Positions 61,980-64,000 of a stretch of DNA of 64,000 nucleotides are shown piece by piece; the stretch's first letter is position 1, and each line of letters starts with the position of its first letter. The notes beneath the pieces were generated by a model. It was given only the letters and a program-made list of their open reading frames with translations. It was not told where the DNA came from and ran no database searches. Source of the DNA: Clostridium_AM sp900759715 (lineage in GTDB: Bacteria; Bacillota; Clostridia; Clostridiales; Clostridiaceae); the NCBI GenBank assembly GCA_900759715.1, contig CAAEXF010000109.1:62001-126000 (forward strand). Reading direction: 5' to 3'. The translations under genes and the position numbers were made by a program.

Positions 61980-62050
61980 TAATAAAAAAGCCCGTAGAAA
62001 AAATAAAGTTTTGTAATTTAAATTATATATAAATTAAGGAGGTACTTTTT

Positions 62051-62626
62051 ATGAGTGGAGTTACAATCGCTATCTATATTTGGAGCGCCTTTTGGATTTA
62101 TTGGATATTATCAGCAATAAACACTCGTTCAAAAGTGAAAAAGGAGTCAAGTGGACAAAAAGGGACGCAGAGAGCTATTCATTTGGCCTTTGTAGTAATA
62201 GCTTTTATTATTACATTTTTTCAATTTAGAAATATCTTTTTATGGAATGAAATAATACTCCATACTCCATCAGTTGAATACATTGGTGTAATAATTTTAG
62301 TGTTATCGCTTCTATTCGCTATATGGGCAAGGGTAGTATTAGGCAGAAATTGGAGTGGAGCAATACAAAAGGTAGAAGGACAAAGATTGGTTTGTAATGG
62401 ACCATATAAATATATTAGGAATCCAATTTATACAGGAATTGTTTGTGGTTTTTTCGGTACGTTTATTACCTTTGGAACTATTGCTTCATTAGTAGGGTTT
62501 ATTATTATTTTATTTATTTACATCATTAAAATAAGTAAGGAACAAAAATTTCTGATAGAAGAGTTTGGTGAAGAATATAAGAAATACATTACTAAAAGTT
62601 GGGCTTTAATACCATTCGTATTCTAA
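62051..62626 (+). CDS. Isoprenylcysteine carboxyl methyltransferase-like (ICMT/PEMT family) membrane protein
   Basis: The 191-residue protein has about five membrane segments and the ICMT/PEMT signature: GPYKYIRNPIYTGIV near 116 and SKEQKFLIEEFGEEYKKYI near 160. Bacterial members methylate small lipids or quinone-like molecules with S-adenosylmethionine; the substrate here is unknown. It starts at ATG 62051 after AAGGAGGTACTTTTT. Confidence 0.85.
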   Translation: MSGVTIAIYIWSAFWIYWILSAINTRSKVKKESSGQKGTQRAIHLAFVVIAFIITFFQFRNIFLWNEIILHTPSVEYIGVIILVLSLLFAIWARVVLGRNWSGAIQKVEGQRLVCNGPYKYIRNPIYTGIVCGFFGTFITFGTIASLVGFIIILFIYIIKISKEQKFLIEEFGEEYKKYITKSWALIPFVF

Positions 62627-62667
62627 TTACCTAAGTTCTCTCAAACTAGTTTCAAAAAATAATTAAA

Positions 62668-62711
62668 GGATAATACCTGTTTTTCTTAATATAGAAAAAC
62701 AGATATTATCC
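62668..62711. terminator. Terminator between the ICMT-like and CorC genes
   Basis: GGATAATACCTGTTTTTC pairs with GAAAAACAGATATTATCC. It lies between convergent genes and probably serves both. Confidence 0.8.
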
Positions 62712-62752
62712 CTATGAATAATCAAATGCTCTAGCAGCACCTTACTTGCATT

Positions 62753-64000
62753 TTAACTTTTCCCAGGTAATTTTTTAATTAATACCTTACTTATTCTTTT
62801 CCTATCACATTTTAATATGATAAATTCATAATCCTCATAATTGATTTTATCATTAACTTGTGGATATGACTTCAACTGTGAATATATCCATCCTCCTATG
62901 GTATCAATGTTTTCAGATTCAATGTTAGTTTTTATTAGTTCATTTATATCCTCAAGAACTAGTTTCCCATCTACAATGTAATTACCATCTTCATTTTTGG
63001 TAATTTCATCACCTTCTTCATCAAACTCATCCTGAATTTCACCAACAATTTCTTCTAAAATATCCTCAATAGTTACTAAGCCTGAAGTTCCTCCGTATTC
63101 ATCAATAATTATGGCCATTTGTACTCTTTCTTGCTTAAATATCTTTAGCAATTTACTTATTGAAAGGGACTCTGGAACAAACTTGATCTCACGGATAATG
63201 TCTTCAATATTTTGATTATTGCCTTCAATTTTCTGCTTATATAAATCTTTAATATGTATGAACCCAATAATATTATCCTTACTGTTTTTACATACTGGAT
63301 ATCTAGTTATCTGTTCATCTAAGGCAAATGTTATAATCTCATCAAAAGAATCCTCTAAAAAAATACACGCCATATCTGTACGAGGTATCATTATTTCTTT
63401 TACGGTTTTCTCGGAAAAATCAAATATGTTATCTACAAAAGTTAATTCAGTTTTATCAATTAAACCATGCTTATAGCTATCTTCAACTAATATCTTTATT
63501 TCTTCATCGGTATGAGCTGCTTCATGTTCATCAACTTGTGAAATTCCAAAAATCTTTAGAACTAAATTAGTACTATGATTAAAAGCCCACATTATTGGAT
63601 AAGTCAATTTATAAAACATTATAAGCGGTAGTGCTGTGTGCATGGCTATCTTTTCTGCATTTATAATCGCTAGAGATTTAGGTGCTAATTCTCCAAGTAC
63701 AATATGAAAGGCTGTTATAATTGCAAATCCTAAAATAAAAGAAATTGAGTGTATAACACTTTCTGGCAAATGAAACAAGTTAAATATCGGCGTTAGCATA
63801 TCTGAAACAGCAGGTTCTCCTATCCATCCTAAACCTAAGGATGCTAAAGTTATTCCTAGCTGACATGCAGATAAATATGAATTCAAATCATTAACAACTT
63901 TTAAAGTATGCTTTGCAGTTCTATTTCCTTCAAGTACCAATGTTTCTATCCTAGATTTTCTTACTTTTACCATTGCAAATTCTGTGGCAACGAAAAAACC
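62753..64000 (-). CDS. CorC/HlyC-family hemolysin-like transporter, partial
   Basis: The gene runs off the right edge; the visible part has about 416 codons. The frame continues upstream of the first in-frame ATG (63973) with GFFVATEFAMVKVRKSRIE, so the true start is outside. It has a DUF21 membrane domain (QLGITLASLGLGWIGEPAV; FHIVLGELAPKSLAI), two CBS domains (EIMIPRTDMACIF; FKQERVQMAIIIDEYGGTSGLVTIEDILEEIVGEI) and a CorC_HlyC domain at the C-terminus. The family handles Mg2+/Co2+ export. Confidence 0.92.
   Translation of the reverse strand, partial: GFFVATEFAMVKVRKSRIETLVLEGNRTAKHTLKVVNDLNSYLSACQLGITLASLGLGWIGEPAVSDMLTPIFNLFHLPESVIHSISFILGFAIITAFHIVLGELAPKSLAIINAEKIAMHTALPLIMFYKLTYPIMWAFNHSTNLVLKIFGISQVDEHEAAHTDEEIKILVEDSYKHGLIDKTELTFVDNIFDFSEKTVKEIMIPRTDMACIFLEDSFDEIITFALDEQITRYPVCKNSKDNIIGFIHIKDLYKQKIEGNNQNIEDIIREIKFVPESLSISKLLKIFKQERVQMAIIIDEYGGTSGLVTIEDILEEIVGEIQDEFDEEGDEITKNEDGNYIVDGKLVLEDINELIKTNIESENIDTIGGWIYSQLKSYPQVNDKINYEDYEFIILKCDRKRISKVLIKKLPGKS

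Noticed and set aside
1..64000. CRISPR arrays, tRNA or rRNA genes, phage or transposase genes.
   Set aside because: No regularly spaced repeat array, no cloverleaf with a CCA-type end, no rRNA core sequence and no integrase or transposase motifs were recognised by eye. A tRNAscan and ISfinder run would settle this.

Overview
The window is AT-rich chromosomal DNA of a spore-former-type Firmicute, most probably a Clostridium sensu stricto species. The evidence is the low GC with TTG/GTG starts behind strong AGGAGG sites, a T-box-controlled serS, FeoAB, CWB2 cell-wall-binding repeats, a proline racemase, corrinoid-type methyltransferase genes, and many short convergent transcription units closed by Rho-independent hairpins. 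No phage, transposase, CRISPR array, rRNA or tRNA gene was recognised. The species cannot be named from sequence alone.

Layout. 1-2378: a minus-strand operon of a CobW-like GTPase and two uroporphyrinogen-decarboxylase-family methyltransferases. 2820-3671: a soluble chemoreceptor-like protein. 3957-11045: a locus for 5-(methylthio)ribose or 5-deoxyribose use (isomerase, kinase, NhaC-type transporter, class II aldolase on the minus strand; DeoR regulator and iron alcohol dehydrogenase on the plus strand), with an operator-like inverted repeat over the aldolase promoter. 11192-15969: a two-component system and a three-gene ABC exporter. 16144-21243: VanZ-RDD protein, proline racemase family enzyme, lipase-like hydrolase, TPR membrane protein. 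21638-25277: two convergent ECF sigma/DUF4179 anti-sigma pairs. 25664-31004: feoAB and a second two-component system. 31228-35868: acetyltransferases, hydrolases, a decayed CGGC-domain fragment, a free-standing 22-codon peptide gene, and a MarR-cyclase operon. 36167-44189: two more sigma/anti-sigma pairs, an MFS pump and several unknown proteins. 44276-49630: serS with T-box, OYE/HxlR pair, a 228-bp foldback element, an internally deleted MerR gene and an MFS pump with a long attenuator-like leader. 50474-64000: DUF1361, PAP2, a fifth sigma operon with an ABC transporter, a CWB2 surface protein, a sigV/rsiV-like pair, YihY, a LiaRS/NarL-type two-component system, an ICMT-like methyltransferase and a CorC/HlyC protein cut by the window end.

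The dominant theme is envelope sensing. There are six ECF sigma/anti-sigma pairs, three two-component systems, two ABC exporters and two MFS pumps in about 50 kb. The most interesting items are the drug-pump leader at 49630-50190 (promoter, 8-codon ORF, competing terminator stems, second terminator, coupled 25-codon ORF), the deoxypentose/methylthioribose shunt with its operator, the sigma-factor cluster, the dispersed structured repeat at 5079-5241 with two reduced copies, and the foldback element beside a damaged MerR gene.
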